A stretch of 64,000 nucleotides of DNA. Source: RGIG3178 sp963674495. GTDB taxonomy: Bacteria; Bacillota; Clostridia; Christensenellales; QAND01. Made by a program: the position numbers and the translations under genes. The DNA lies in contig CAXXLG010000001.1 of assembly GCA_963674495.2 (NCBI GenBank), positions 434,001 through 498,000 of the forward strand. Direction: 5' to 3'. This document shows positions 25,872 to 35,652 of the stretch, in pieces. The notes under the pieces are model-generated. The model did not search any database. It was not told where the DNA came from and saw nothing but the letters and a program-made list of their open reading frames with translations. The stretch's first letter is position 1. Each line of letters opens with the position of its first letter.

Positions 25872-27078
25872 TCGGTTGTGGAAATTGATAGCGGGTTATG
25901 TTACTATACAGGCAGAAGGCATGATGCTGGAGCGGTTTGTCAACGCGTGCGAGAGCGCGCGTATTCCGTTAACGGCGATCAAGCGGCAGTCGCGTTTGCG
26001 CCTAACTGCGCACATCTGTGCCCACCATCAACGGCGGCTTATGCGCATCGCCGACGATAAGCGGTGTAGGGTCATGGTATTGTCCCGCCATGGTTTGTAT
26101 GCGCTGGTGCGTTGTCTTATGGTAAGGCCTGTACTCATCGGGGGGCTGTGTATCGCGTTGATTCTCGGCGTTTTGAGCACGCAGTTTGTTTTGAATGTGC
26201 GCGTGGTGGGTGTGGAGCAGGAGCAGGCACTGCAGATAATTGACATGGCCGGACAATGCGGTGCAAAGCGCGGGGCACTATGGGCCAAACTCGATCAGCA
26301 GGAATTGCAAAGGCAGCTTGAAATGCGATTGGATATTGCCCAAAAGGTACTGGTGCACAAGCGCGGCGTTGTGATGGAGATAGAAGTCATCCCCTACGTG
26401 GAAGGCCCCACGCTGTTTCAATGGGGCGACGTTTGCGATATAGTGGCCAACCAGACCGCGGTGGTGGAAAGCATCATTGCATTGGAGGGCACGCCGTGCG
26501 TTGAGCCGGGAGATGTGGTATACCGGGGAGATGTTTTGATACGCGGCACGTATATGCGCAACATCGATGAGGGTAAGCAACGGTTTGTGCAGGCACGCGG
26601 CATTGTAATGGGGCGCGTTAGCTACATGGGACGTGCGAGGGTATGTATGGCCGTGCAAATGCCAAAAAAAACAGGACGAACGGAAGCGGAGCGCACGCTG
26701 GACATCGCCGGTTGGAAGATCCCCGTTTCAAAGTATACGACGTTTGAAGACAGCGTATTGATCAACCAGAGCGAAACGGTGTTGGTGGGCAGTGTATTGC
26801 CCGCGACCGTGACGACAAGAACCTATGCCGAAGTTCTTAACATACCCGGCGAACAAACCTATGCCGAGGCGGAGGTGGCGGGTATCGCGTACGCCAAAGA
26901 GGATGCGCAAAGCAAGATGCCAGCCGGCCTTATTGTCGCAAGGCAAACGGTGTACAGCGAAATGACGCCGGACGGAGCAGTAGAGGTGCGCGTGTACCTC
27001 ACCGCCGTGGTGAATATCGCAATGGAGAACAAACAAATGATAACGGAGCCGCTTTTGTATATACCGAAATGGTGGTAG
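25864..27078 (+). CDS. yqfD: Sporulation protein YqfD
   Basis: This 404-residue protein starts with ATG 25864 inside the end of yqfC. A cytosolic N-terminal domain (about residues 1-85) is followed by one membrane helix (about 90-112, VLIGGLCIALILGVLSTQFV) and a large external domain with VRVVGVEQ, EIEVIPYVEGP and GDVVYRGDVLIRG. The layout matches YqfD, a sporulation membrane protein acting with YqfC. The length is typical. Confidence 0.9.
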   Translation: MLDRLWKLIAGYVTIQAEGMMLERFVNACESARIPLTAIKRQSRLRLTAHICAHHQRRLMRIADDKRCRVMVLSRHGLYALVRCLMVRPVLIGGLCIALILGVLSTQFVLNVRVVGVEQEQALQIIDMAGQCGAKRGALWAKLDQQELQRQLEMRLDIAQKVLVHKRGVVMEIEVIPYVEGPTLFQWGDVCDIVANQTAVVESIIALEGTPCVEPGDVVYRGDVLIRGTYMRNIDEGKQRFVQARGIVMGRVSYMGRARVCMAVQMPKKTGRTEAERTLDIAGWKIPVSKYTTFEDSVLINQSETVLVGSVLPATVTTRTYAEVLNIPGEQTYAEAEVAGIAYAKEDAQSKMPAGLIVARQTVYSEMTPDGAVEVRVYLTAVVNIAMENKQMITEPLLYIPKWW

Positions 27079-27099
27079 CGGACAAAAGGAGGACGTCGA

Positions 27100-28143
27100 T
27101 TGGCCGGATTTGACGGCGCCGCGAACGGAAGCGGCACGGTGCAGCAGAGCATTCAACCCGCGAGCATGGAGGACGTGCGCGCGCTGTTTGGGAATTTTGA
27201 TGAAAACATCAACATCATAGAGGCGGAACTGGGCGTACGCATCCATCAGGGCGAAAACGAGATCGTCATATTGGGTGCCCCGTTGCAGGTGCAGATTGCT
27301 GTGGAAACGGTGAAACACCTGCTCGAGCGTATCTATACGGGCGATGTGATCGACCGCACCGCCATCAAATACGCACTGGAACTGGTATCCGAAGGACGGG
27401 GCGAGCAGATCGCAGCGCTGATGCGCGATGTGGTGGCGCTCACGTTCAAGGGCCGACAGGTCAAACCGAGGACATGGGGACAGAAGCAATACGTATCGGC
27501 GCTGAAAAAGAGCGCGGTCACGTTTTGTATTGGACCCGCCGGCACAGGGAAGACCTATCTTGCCATCGCACAGGCGGTGGTCGCGCTGAAAAACAAAGAG
27601 GTACAGCGTATCCTGTTGACCCGTCCTGCCGTGGAGGCGGGGGAGAGATTGGGATTTCTGCCGGGCGACCTCCAGCAGAAGGTGGATCCGTACCTGCGCC
27701 CGCTATACGATGCTCTGCAGGACTTCTTGGGCTATGAAAGCTTTAGCAAGCTACAGGAAAAAGGCGTCATTGAAGTGGCACCACTTGCCTATATGCGCGG
27801 ACGTACGTTAAACGATTCCTATATCATTTTAGACGAGGCACAGAACTGTACGCGCGCTCAGATGAAGATGTTTTTAACGCGGTTCGGCGAGGGTAGCCGC
27901 GTCGTGGTGACAGGAGATATCACGCAGATCGACCTGCCAACGGACCGTACAAGCGGCTTGAAGCACGCCGCCTACATCCTCAACAACGTGGAGGGTGTTG
28001 CTTTTTGCTATCTGGACCAGCGAGATGTAGTGCGTCATGAAATCGTCCGCAACATCATCAAGGCGTATGAGACACATGAAAAGCTTGAGGCGATTCAGCA
28101 GAAGCGTCATGAAACGGGTAGGCGCAGAGAGGAACGGAAATGA
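27100..28143 (+). CDS. phoH: PhoH-family P-loop ATPase (YbeZ-type)
   Basis: This 347-residue protein starts with TTG at 27100 behind AAAGGAGG. An N-terminal KH-like region (ENEIVILGAPLQVQIAVETV) precedes the ATPase domain with Walker A IGPAGTGKTYLAI, LLTRPAVEAGERLGFLPGDL, Walker B YIILDEAQNCTRAQMKMFLT and VVTGDITQIDLP. PhoH/YbeZ proteins are RNA-associated ATPases that work with YbeY in rRNA processing, and ybeY lies two genes downstream. The last four bases overlap the start of the pgpH gene. Confidence 0.93.
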   Translation: MAGFDGAANGSGTVQQSIQPASMEDVRALFGNFDENINIIEAELGVRIHQGENEIVILGAPLQVQIAVETVKHLLERIYTGDVIDRTAIKYALELVSEGRGEQIAALMRDVVALTFKGRQVKPRTWGQKQYVSALKKSAVTFCIGPAGTGKTYLAIAQAVVALKNKEVQRILLTRPAVEAGERLGFLPGDLQQKVDPYLRPLYDALQDFLGYESFSKLQEKGVIEVAPLAYMRGRTLNDSYIILDEAQNCTRAQMKMFLTRFGEGSRVVVTGDITQIDLPTDRTSGLKHAAYILNNVEGVAFCYLDQRDVVRHEIVRNIIKAYETHEKLEAIQQKRHETGRRREERK

Positions 28144-30302
28144 GCGGACCAAAGAGGGGCTGGGGATTTCGTACGCGGATATGGCTGCTGCTGGCAGTGC
28201 TGTTTGCCATGCTGTGCGCAACCATGGTCATCGCCATTACGCCGGAAAACTACACCATCAAAGTAGGCGATGTCGCAACGGAGAATATCATGGCGGTACG
28301 CGAGGTCGTGGATGAAAAAGCAACGGACGAGCAAAGGTTGTCGGCGCGTGATGCGGTGGATCCGGTTTACGTGGCTGACAGCACGCTGACAGCGGACATC
28401 GAGCAGCGGGTAACGGAATTTTTCGCCTCAGTAGATACCACGCGTGGCATGGCCGCACAGATGTTGCAAGATTATGTGGACGATTATATGGCGAACGGGC
28501 AGGCTGGCACGGCCCCGACCTACGCGTCCTCGCTGACGGACACACAATGGCAAGCGCTGCTCGGTTATTGGCCGGTACAGACCGACCAAAAAGCGCTTAA
28601 TGTATGGCTGACCATGGATGAAAACGATTACCAGGCGGCCGTAGTCCAGACAAGGACGATTGTCAGCGATGCGCTAATATCCGGTGTAAAGGAAGCGGAA
28701 CTGGAAGCGGACATTGCGGCGCTACAAGCTACTATCGAGGAAAAGAACGCATCGGACGAGATTAAAGGGTTGATGAAACTCGCCGTATCCGAAAACCTAA
28801 AAACCAACGCGTTCTACGACGGCGCCGCTACCGAACAGGCGCGAGAGAAGGCCGAAAATGCGGTGACTGACGTTACCTATAAGAAGGGACAAGTCGTCAT
28901 ACGCTTAGGCGAGGTTGTTACAGAACGGCATATGGAGATGCTCGGCAGCATGGGCATGCTGGCTGGTGGTATCGTATGGCCGGTATATATCGGTGCGCTA
29001 TTGAGTGCGCTGATGGCGGTGGGTGCTTTTGCGGCGTATCTGCGCATCGAGAAAACCATCGCAAGAAGCTTTACAAAGACGCTGATGATATGCCTTGTCA
29101 TGTACGTGGTCGTGTTGATCAGCGCATTTTTACAACACGTCGATCTGCAGCTTGTCCCCGTTATCTTTGTGGCCATCACGCTGAGTCTGACGGTGAGCCG
29201 GACCTGTGGCGTCGTGACCGGTATGATCACAGCATTTATCTGTGCCGCTACGGCGTTGGCGGCGGGTTTGGAAGGATTCGCCGTTCTGTCGTTTTTAACG
29301 AGCGGATGGATCTGCGCGTATCTGGCGGCTTTCGCCGTTAGCCGATATCCCTCGCGTAGCGGTATTGTAGGCATTGGTATTGCGGCTGGTGCTGTGGGCG
29401 CCGTCATTCAAATGGTGTTGGCGCTGTTAACGCACCTTAATACGCAGCAAATGGTGTTTGTGATGGGCATGCAGCTTCTAAGCGGCGTATTGAGCAGCGT
29501 ACTATGCCTTGGCACCACGCCGATTTGGGAGAGCGTGTTCAAAGCGCTGACGCCCATGAAACTGATGGAACTGTGCAATCCGACCAACCCGTTGTTAAAG
29601 CGGCTGATGTACGAAGCGCCCGGTACCTATCATCACAGCGTGATGGTGGGCAATCTTGCCGAAGCGGCTGCGGGTGCCATCGGTGCCAACGCTTTATTGG
29701 CAAGGGTTGGTGCATATTATCATGATGTCGGCAAGTTGACGGCACCGCTGTATTTTAACGAAAACCAGCCGGACGGTATGGAGAACCCACACGATGCACT
29801 GGCACCGCTGGACAGCGCGCGGTTGATCATACGCCATACGCACGATAGCGTGGCGTTTCTCAAGGAACAGGGATTTGCCCAACCCATCATCGATATAGCA
29901 CTACAGCACCATGGCAGTACGCCGGTCAACTATTTTTACCACAAGGCGAAAGGACAGGATCCGAATACGGATGTACGGGACTACCGCCATACTGGCGGCC
30001 GGCCCACATCGGTAGAAGCGGCTATCGTTATGCTGGCGGATTGTTGCGAAGCGGCAACGCGCGCGGGCGGAGCGGATTATCAAAGGATTATGCGCAAGAT
30101 CGTGCGTGAGCGGGTGGACGACAATCAGTTTGATCGAGTACAGTTGACTTTTGCGCAACTTGACACCATAGTGGAATCGTTTGCATCTGTGCTGCGCGGC
30201 GCCTATCATGGGCGTGTTCAGTACCCGGGCAGCATCAAAGCGCCGGATACAGGGCAGCGTACAAAGGAGAACAGAACCAATGTCGAAGCCGATACAGATT
30301 GA
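28140..30302 (+). CDS. pgpH: 7TMR-HD membrane phosphodiesterase (PgpH/YqfF, cyclic-di-AMP)
   Basis: This 720-residue protein starts with ATG overlapping phoH by 4 bp. A membrane anchor (about residues 14-35) leads to an external 7TMR-HDED domain (about 40-275), a seven-helix membrane part (about 280-470) and a C-terminal HD domain (about 490-690) with YHHSVMVGNLAEAA, AYYHDVGKL, HTHDSV and QHHGSTP. PgpH enzymes hydrolyse cyclic-di-AMP, linking cell-wall and potassium homeostasis. Metal ligands are complete. Its end overlaps ybeY by 23 bp. Confidence 0.93.
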   Translation: MSGPKRGWGFRTRIWLLLAVLFAMLCATMVIAITPENYTIKVGDVATENIMAVREVVDEKATDEQRLSARDAVDPVYVADSTLTADIEQRVTEFFASVDTTRGMAAQMLQDYVDDYMANGQAGTAPTYASSLTDTQWQALLGYWPVQTDQKALNVWLTMDENDYQAAVVQTRTIVSDALISGVKEAELEADIAALQATIEEKNASDEIKGLMKLAVSENLKTNAFYDGAATEQAREKAENAVTDVTYKKGQVVIRLGEVVTERHMEMLGSMGMLAGGIVWPVYIGALLSALMAVGAFAAYLRIEKTIARSFTKTLMICLVMYVVVLISAFLQHVDLQLVPVIFVAITLSLTVSRTCGVVTGMITAFICAATALAAGLEGFAVLSFLTSGWICAYLAAFAVSRYPSRSGIVGIGIAAGAVGAVIQMVLALLTHLNTQQMVFVMGMQLLSGVLSSVLCLGTTPIWESVFKALTPMKLMELCNPTNPLLKRLMYEAPGTYHHSVMVGNLAEAAAGAIGANALLARVGAYYHDVGKLTAPLYFNENQPDGMENPHDALAPLDSARLIIRHTHDSVAFLKEQGFAQPIIDIALQHHGSTPVNYFYHKAKGQDPNTDVRDYRHTGGRPTSVEAAIVMLADCCEAATRAGGADYQRIMRKIVRERVDDNQFDRVQLTFAQLDTIVESFASVLRGAYHGRVQYPGSIKAPDTGQRTKENRTNVEADTD

Positions 30303-30816
30303 CAACCGGCAGAGAATCCCGGGGTTTTCCCGCCAACTGTCCGAAAGTATGCGTCGTTGCGTAGACGAAACGCTGGCTCGCTTTGCCTTGTCGCGCAATT
30401 GCGAGGTATACATAAGCTTGGTATCGCCGCGCATCGTCCGACAGCTGAATACCCGATACCGCAATATGGACGCTGTGACGGACGTATTGTCCTTTCCGAC
30501 CATCGATTGGCAAAATGGACAACCAGGGCGTATCGAAACATTGACAGTGCCGCCGGACAGCAATATCGAAACAGGTCGTATTATGTTAGGCGACATCATT
30601 ATATGTTTCGATCGAGCCATGCAGCAAGCAGAGGACTATGGACATTCGTTGATGCGGGAGCTGTGTTTTCTAACGGTGCACGGCGTGTTACACCTATTGG
30701 GATTTGATCATCAAACGCCGTCGGACGAGATGTGGATGAACACGATGACTGAATCGATTTTAGACGCGTTCGACATCGTTCGGACAAAATCGGTTGTTCA
30801 GGACGATGAAAAATGA
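30280..30816 (+). CDS. ybeY: Endoribonuclease YbeY
   Basis: This 178-residue protein starts with ATG 30280, preceded by AAAGGAG inside the end of pgpH. The zinc motif HGVLHLLGFDH (three His) is intact, preceded by the family marker NTRYRNMDAVTDVLSFP and by RIMLGDIIIC. YbeY is the 16S rRNA 3'-end maturation and ribosome quality-control endoribonuclease. It sits between pgpH and era as in most Firmicutes. Confidence 0.95.
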   Translation: MSKPIQIDNRQRIPGFSRQLSESMRRCVDETLARFALSRNCEVYISLVSPRIVRQLNTRYRNMDAVTDVLSFPTIDWQNGQPGRIETLTVPPDSNIETGRIMLGDIIICFDRAMQQAEDYGHSLMRELCFLTVHGVLHLLGFDHQTPSDEMWMNTMTESILDAFDIVRTKSVVQDDEK

Positions 30817-30862
30817 TACAATATCTTTTAAGTGGTAAAAAAACGAAAATATGGAGGACGAT

Positions 30863-31750
30863 GTGGCGGATTTTTGTTCCGGATTCATCGCGGTGATCGG
30901 CAGGCCCAACGTGGGCAAAAGTTCGTTGGTCAACGCCTTGGTCGGTGAAAAGGTGGCCATCGTCTCGGACAAACCGCAAACAACGCGAAACCGCATCATG
31001 GGTGTTGTCAACGGAGAAGGCTATCAGATTGTGATGGTGGACACTCCCGGTATTCAAAAACCCCGTAGCCGGCTGGGTACGTATATGGAAGGCGCTGTGA
31101 AGGGTTCGCTGGCGGATGTGGATGCTGTGATCGTGGTGGTGGACGGTACAAGCGGGTTGGGCGAAAAGGATGAAGCGGCGTTTGACAGAGCCGCAGCCAC
31201 CGGTGCACCGGTGCTATGTGTCATCAACAAAACGGACAGGATGACGGATAACAAAAAACGCGAAAGCAAGGAGAACGTAGAAAACAGCACAAATGCGCAG
31301 GACGTATTTTTATTGTCCGCAAAAACGGGCGACGGTTTATATGAACTGCTCTGTGCTGTGATATTGCTGTTGCCAAAAGGTCCGGCATATTTTCCACCCG
31401 GGATGATTACCGATAAGCCCGAATCCTTTTTATGCGCCGAGATCGTACGCGAAAAAGCATTGGCATATTTGCGTGACGAAGTGCCGCATGGCATCGGCGT
31501 CGGCATTGAGAAGTTCATGGAGCGGGAAGACGACGTGGTGGAAATACATGCGGTCATCTTCTGCGAGCGAACCAGGCATAAGGGGATCATCATCGGAAAG
31601 AACGGATGGATGCTCAAGCAGATCGGCACGGCGGCGCGCCAGGAACTCGAAACACTGTTCGATGCCAAAGTTTTCCTGTCACTGTATGTTAAAGCGATGG
31701 AGGATTGGCGAAACAAGCCGTCGGCGCTGAAAGAACTTGGATACGAATGA
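30863..31750 (+). CDS. era: GTPase Era
   Basis: This protein has about 295 residues. GTG 30863 is preferred because GGAGG lies five bases upstream, whereas the in-frame ATG at 30851 has no ribosome site. G-motifs are GRPNVGKSS (G1), TTRNRIMG (G2), VDTPG (G3) and NKTD (G4). The C-terminal KH domain has IIIGKNGWMLKQIG and ends KELGYE. Era binds the 3' end of 16S rRNA during 30S assembly and works with YbeY. Confidence 0.95.
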   Translation: MADFCSGFIAVIGRPNVGKSSLVNALVGEKVAIVSDKPQTTRNRIMGVVNGEGYQIVMVDTPGIQKPRSRLGTYMEGAVKGSLADVDAVIVVVDGTSGLGEKDEAAFDRAAATGAPVLCVINKTDRMTDNKKRESKENVENSTNAQDVFLLSAKTGDGLYELLCAVILLLPKGPAYFPPGMITDKPESFLCAEIVREKALAYLRDEVPHGIGVGIEKFMEREDDVVEIHAVIFCERTRHKGIIIGKNGWMLKQIGTAARQELETLFDAKVFLSLYVKAMEDWRNKPSALKELGYE

Positions 31751-31840
31751 CAAAAAAACGCCTTTGGCAGCAATTGGCATAAAAAAAACCGCTATTATTC
31801 GCGATACAATGCCCTTATCTCGATAAGGGAGGAATGAACA

Positions 31841-31987
31841 ATGAATGATCAATTCGGATTGGATCAAGATTGGCGTGAGTTTATGCAAAGCGGTGACCCG
31901 AGGGCGTACGTGCGTTATATTCATTCAAAGAGATTGCATAGGATGGGAGCGTCTAAGGCTTGCAACAAAACGTCTTGGCCATTGTAG
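31841..31987 (+). CDS. yqzL: YqzL-like small protein
   Basis: A 48-residue frame starts with ATG behind AAGGGAGGAA. The core DQDWREFMQSGDPRAYVRYI has the W-x3-F-x-x-(S/T)-G-x3-AY pattern of YqzL, which is encoded between era and recO in many Firmicutes. It extends past the usual length, overlapping the start of recO by 28 bp, which suggests translational coupling. The function of YqzL is unknown. Confidence 0.75.
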   Translation: MNDQFGLDQDWREFMQSGDPRAYVRYIHSKRLHRMGASKACNKTSWPL

Positions 31988-32718
31988 CACGTGTTGCGAA
32001 TTACCGTGATAATGACCGTGTGTTGACCCTTATTACACGGGATAAAGGGTGCATGACGGTGTCAGCGCGCGGCTGCCGAAAGGCGCAAAGCAAGCTGTTG
32101 GCATGCTCACAACCGTTTTGTTATGGCGATTATGAACTGTATACGCGCAACAGCCACGAATACGTTCGCCAATGCGGTATTCGGGAAATCTTCTACGAAC
32201 TGCGTCTTCGCCCTGACACGTTCGAAGCGGCCGCATACGCATGCTCGATATGCGAGATGCTCGCTGTGCCTGGGGAAGCGTTTTTACGTGGATTTTCTCT
32301 GTTGCTTTATACACTCAAAGCGCTTTGTGAAAGCACATGTAATGTAGATTCGGTGTTGGCGTTTTTTCTGTTGAAACAGATGGACTTTGCAGGACTGCGC
32401 CCGCAGGCGCAAGCTTGCGTTGGTTGTGGAGTGCAACAAGACCTCACGGGTTTTGATGCTCAATGCGGTGGCGTGGTATGTGCCCGTTGTCAAAAGACCA
32501 CGTTGGGCTGTGTGACTATTTCTCCTCCCGTTCTGGCTGCATTGCGTGATTTGCCGGACGTACCGTCCGCATCGCTGGCGCAGGTGTGTAAAGCGATTCA
32601 TCCTCTATCGCCGCAATTGCTTGCGTTGATGGAGGAAGTGTTTGTGAAGCTGACCGGCCAGACGTTGAAAAAGCGCATGTTTATTCACTGGCAAGACCAG
32701 TTGTATAATATAAAATAG
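31960..32718 (+). CDS. recO: DNA repair protein RecO
   Basis: This 252-residue protein starts with TTG at 31960 within the end of yqzL. The N-terminal OB fold begins NVLAIVARVANYRDNDRVLTL. A helical middle contains the ACSICEML region. The C-terminal zinc site is formed by CVGCGVQQDLTGF and later VVCARC (C-x2-C twice). RecO anneals strands and, with RecR, loads RecA on SSB-coated DNA. Confidence 0.92.
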   Translation: MQQNVLAIVARVANYRDNDRVLTLITRDKGCMTVSARGCRKAQSKLLACSQPFCYGDYELYTRNSHEYVRQCGIREIFYELRLRPDTFEAAAYACSICEMLAVPGEAFLRGFSLLLYTLKALCESTCNVDSVLAFFLLKQMDFAGLRPQAQACVGCGVQQDLTGFDAQCGGVVCARCQKTTLGCVTISPPVLAALRDLPDVPSASLAQVCKAIHPLSPQLLALMEEVFVKLTGQTLKKRMFIHWQDQLYNIK

Positions 32719-32745
32719 TTTAATATTATCAAAGGAGGAGAAAAG

Positions 32746-35391
32746 ATGAATAAGTTTGTATACTTGTTCGCCGAGGGCAATGCCCAGATGCGTTCGCTTC
32801 TTGGCGGCAAGGGCGCAAATCTTGCGGAGATGGCGGGATTGGGCCTGCCGGTTCCGCCAGGATTCACCATCACCACCGAGGCATGCAACCAATACTACGC
32901 CAACGATTGCGTCATCGAAGACGAGGTCACAGCGCAATCGATGGATGCGCTGCGCGAGGTTGAACGGCTTTCTGGCAAACAATTTGGCGACAAGGGTAAC
33001 CCACTGCTGCTATCGGTACGCAGCGGCGCGGCCGTGTCCATGCCCGGTATGATGGATACCATATTGAACTTGGGACTCAACGATGAGGTCTGTAAAGGGT
33101 TGGGAGAAGCAACCGGGAATAACCGTTTTGCTTTGGATAGTTATCGACGCTTTATTCAAATGTTCTCCAACGTCGTGATGGAACTGGATATGTCACAATT
33201 TGAAGCTTGTCTGGAGGACAAAAAGAGACAAGCATCCGTGCAAATGGACAATGAATTGAACGAAAAAGCACTTGCGGAGTTGGTGGGAGAATATAAGGAT
33301 CTGTACCGCCGACAGACCGGAAAACTGTTTCCGCAGGATCCGTGTGTCCAGCTAAATGCCGCTATCGAAGCGGTATTTAAAAGTTGGAACAACCCGCGGG
33401 CAAATATCTACCGAAAACTAAACGACATACCATCGTTTTTGGGCACGGCGGTCACGGTAATGTCTATGGTATTCGGTAATATGGGCGACGATTGCGGTAC
33501 GGGCGTGGCGTTCACGCGTAGCCCGTCTACCGGTGAGAATAAGATGTTCGGCGAGTTTCTGATGAATGCACAGGGAGAAGATGTCGTGGCCGGCATACGG
33601 ACACCCAAACCCATCAGCGATCTTGAGCGGGATATGCCGGAGGCCTACAAGGCATTATGCGAAACCGCCGATACACTAGAGCGTCATTTCCGCAATATGC
33701 AGGACATAGAGTTCACCATAGAACGCGGCAAGCTGTTTATGCTACAGACAAGAAACGGCAAGCGCACCGCACAGGCGGCCATGCAAGTCGCGGTGGACAT
33801 GGTGGAAGAAGGCATCGTAACCCGTGATCAGGCACTGCTGTTGATAGATGCAAAACAACTCAATGTCGTGCTGCATCCCACCTTCAAAAAAGGCGACTTG
33901 AAGAAGGCTACACCTGTGGCCAAAGGCCTACCCGCATCACCGGGCGCGGCGTGCGGACAGGTGTATTTTAATGCTGAAGATGCGGAAGCGGCTACTTTAG
34001 AGGGGAAAAAGGTTATTTTGGTGCGCGCAGAAACATCGCCCGAAGACATTCAGGGTATGTTTAGCGCATGTGGTATTCTAACGGCGCGCGGCGGCATGAC
34101 AAGCCACGCGGCAGTGGTTGCACGTGGTATGGGCCGGTGTTGTGTGGCGGGCTGCAATGAGATAATCATCGACGAAGAGGGTAAGTTTTTTCGCACACAA
34201 GAAAATCGCATATTCAGCGAGGGGGATTACATTTCGCTGGATGGAAGTACCGGATATGTATACGGACAGCAGTTGCCCACCGAATCCGCCAGTATCACCG
34301 GTAACTTTGATACCATCATGAAATGGTCGGATGAGTTCCGTACCTTAGGTGTACGGGCCAACGCCGATACGCCCAAGGATGCGAAGATCGCCAGGGAATT
34401 CGGCGCGGAAGGTATCGGATTGTGCCGTACGGAGCACATGTTCTTCGATACGGAACGCATCGCGTCTGTGCGCCGTATGATCTTATCGGATAACGAACGC
34501 CAGCGAAGAGCGGCGCTTGAAAAAATTCTGCCCATGCAGAAAGCGGATTTCAAAGGGTTGTACAGCGCCATGGGCTCACGACCCGTTACCATTCGCCTGC
34601 TCGATCCGCCGTTGCACGAGTTCTTACCGCACGAGAGGGAAGAAATCCAAGAGTTGGCCGAAACTATGGGCGTGTCCATCGACATGCTTAATGATAAGGT
34701 GAGCAGCCTCAAGGAGACCAACCCAATGTTGGGGCACCGCGGCTGCCGTCTGGCCATTACATCGCCCGAGATTGCACGCATGCAGGTGACCGCCATCATG
34801 GAAGCCGCCATAGAAGTGACGCAGGAGCAGGGGATAGCTATCACGCCGGAAATCATGGTTCCGTTGATTGGCGAAACCAAGGAACTGGCTTTTATAAAGA
34901 ATATCATCGTACAGGCTGCGGAAGCCGTGATGGAACAAAAAGGCTTGCGCATTCCGTATATGATAGGTACCATGATAGAAGTGCCGCGTGCGGCGTTGAT
35001 GGCGGATGAAATCGCGCAGGTTGCCGAGTTCTTCTCTTTCGGTACCAACGATCTCACACAGATGACATTCGGCTTCTCCCGTGACGACGCAGGCAAGTTT
35101 CTACCGGATTATTATCAGTTTAAGATTTTTGAAAGCGATCCGTTCGCAAGCGTGGATACAAAGGGCGTAGGCAAGCTGATGAAGATGGCGGTTGACCTTG
35201 GTAAAAAGGCGCGCCCGGACATCAAACTTGGCATATGTGGCGAACATGGCGGCGATCCCAAAAGCATTGAATTCTTCCACAAGATTGGCCTGAGCTATGT
35301 TTCTTGCTCGCCATTTCGCGTGCCCATTGCAAGGCTTGCGGCGGCACAGGTGGCCATTCGGGAGAAACAAAAAGAACAGAATAAGAAATAG
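32746..35391 (+). CDS. ppdK: Pyruvate, phosphate dikinase
   Basis: This 881-residue protein starts with ATG behind AAAGGAGGAG. It interconverts pyruvate, ATP and phosphate with PEP, AMP and pyrophosphate. The ATP-grasp domain opens with LLGGKGANLAEMAGLGLPVPPGF. The swivelling domain carries the phospho-His at about residue 454 in GGMTSHAAVVARGMG. The C-terminal TIM barrel has GIGLCRTEHMFF, LLDPPLHEFLP, FSFGTNDLTQMT and GICGEHGGDP with the catalytic Cys. The length is standard. It allows glycolysis to save energy as pyrophosphate in anaerobes. It is a single gene placed between recO and dgt. Confidence 0.96.
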   Translation: MNKFVYLFAEGNAQMRSLLGGKGANLAEMAGLGLPVPPGFTITTEACNQYYANDCVIEDEVTAQSMDALREVERLSGKQFGDKGNPLLLSVRSGAAVSMPGMMDTILNLGLNDEVCKGLGEATGNNRFALDSYRRFIQMFSNVVMELDMSQFEACLEDKKRQASVQMDNELNEKALAELVGEYKDLYRRQTGKLFPQDPCVQLNAAIEAVFKSWNNPRANIYRKLNDIPSFLGTAVTVMSMVFGNMGDDCGTGVAFTRSPSTGENKMFGEFLMNAQGEDVVAGIRTPKPISDLERDMPEAYKALCETADTLERHFRNMQDIEFTIERGKLFMLQTRNGKRTAQAAMQVAVDMVEEGIVTRDQALLLIDAKQLNVVLHPTFKKGDLKKATPVAKGLPASPGAACGQVYFNAEDAEAATLEGKKVILVRAETSPEDIQGMFSACGILTARGGMTSHAAVVARGMGRCCVAGCNEIIIDEEGKFFRTQENRIFSEGDYISLDGSTGYVYGQQLPTESASITGNFDTIMKWSDEFRTLGVRANADTPKDAKIAREFGAEGIGLCRTEHMFFDTERIASVRRMILSDNERQRRAALEKILPMQKADFKGLYSAMGSRPVTIRLLDPPLHEFLPHEREEIQELAETMGVSIDMLNDKVSSLKETNPMLGHRGCRLAITSPEIARMQVTAIMEAAIEVTQEQGIAITPEIMVPLIGETKELAFIKNIIVQAAEAVMEQKGLRIPYMIGTMIEVPRAALMADEIAQVAEFFSFGTNDLTQMTFGFSRDDAGKFLPDYYQFKIFESDPFASVDTKGVGKLMKMAVDLGKKARPDIKLGICGEHGGDPKSIEFFHKIGLSYVSCSPFRVPIARLAAAQVAIREKQKEQNKK

Positions 35392-35652
35392 CGCGTAGCG
35401 TCTGCCGCACAATAATTTGTCAGGGGCGTAGCTGCATCGCGGTTATGCCCCTCATTCTGTTGGACATCGATTGTGTACATGTTTTGGCCAAGGGCGTAGC
35501 GTCCCTGTGAATCGTATCAAAAAGCTGTATACAAGAATGTGAACCGTAACAACGGCTCGGCAACCGTCTATACGGCAAAGCACGGCGGAAAAAGAGGATT
35601 TTCATAAAATACGTTGAAATAGTATAACACACCGGTGAAAGGGGTATAGGGT

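Noticed and set aside
26728..27489. Minus-strand open frame of 253 codons opposite yqfD/phoH
   Set aside because: It has no motif or ribosome site, and the plus strand here carries conserved genes.
35423..35452. Terminator after ppdK
   Set aside because: A stem AGGGGCGTAGC/GTTATGCCCCT exists with G-U pairs, but no T-run follows, so it was not listed as a terminator.
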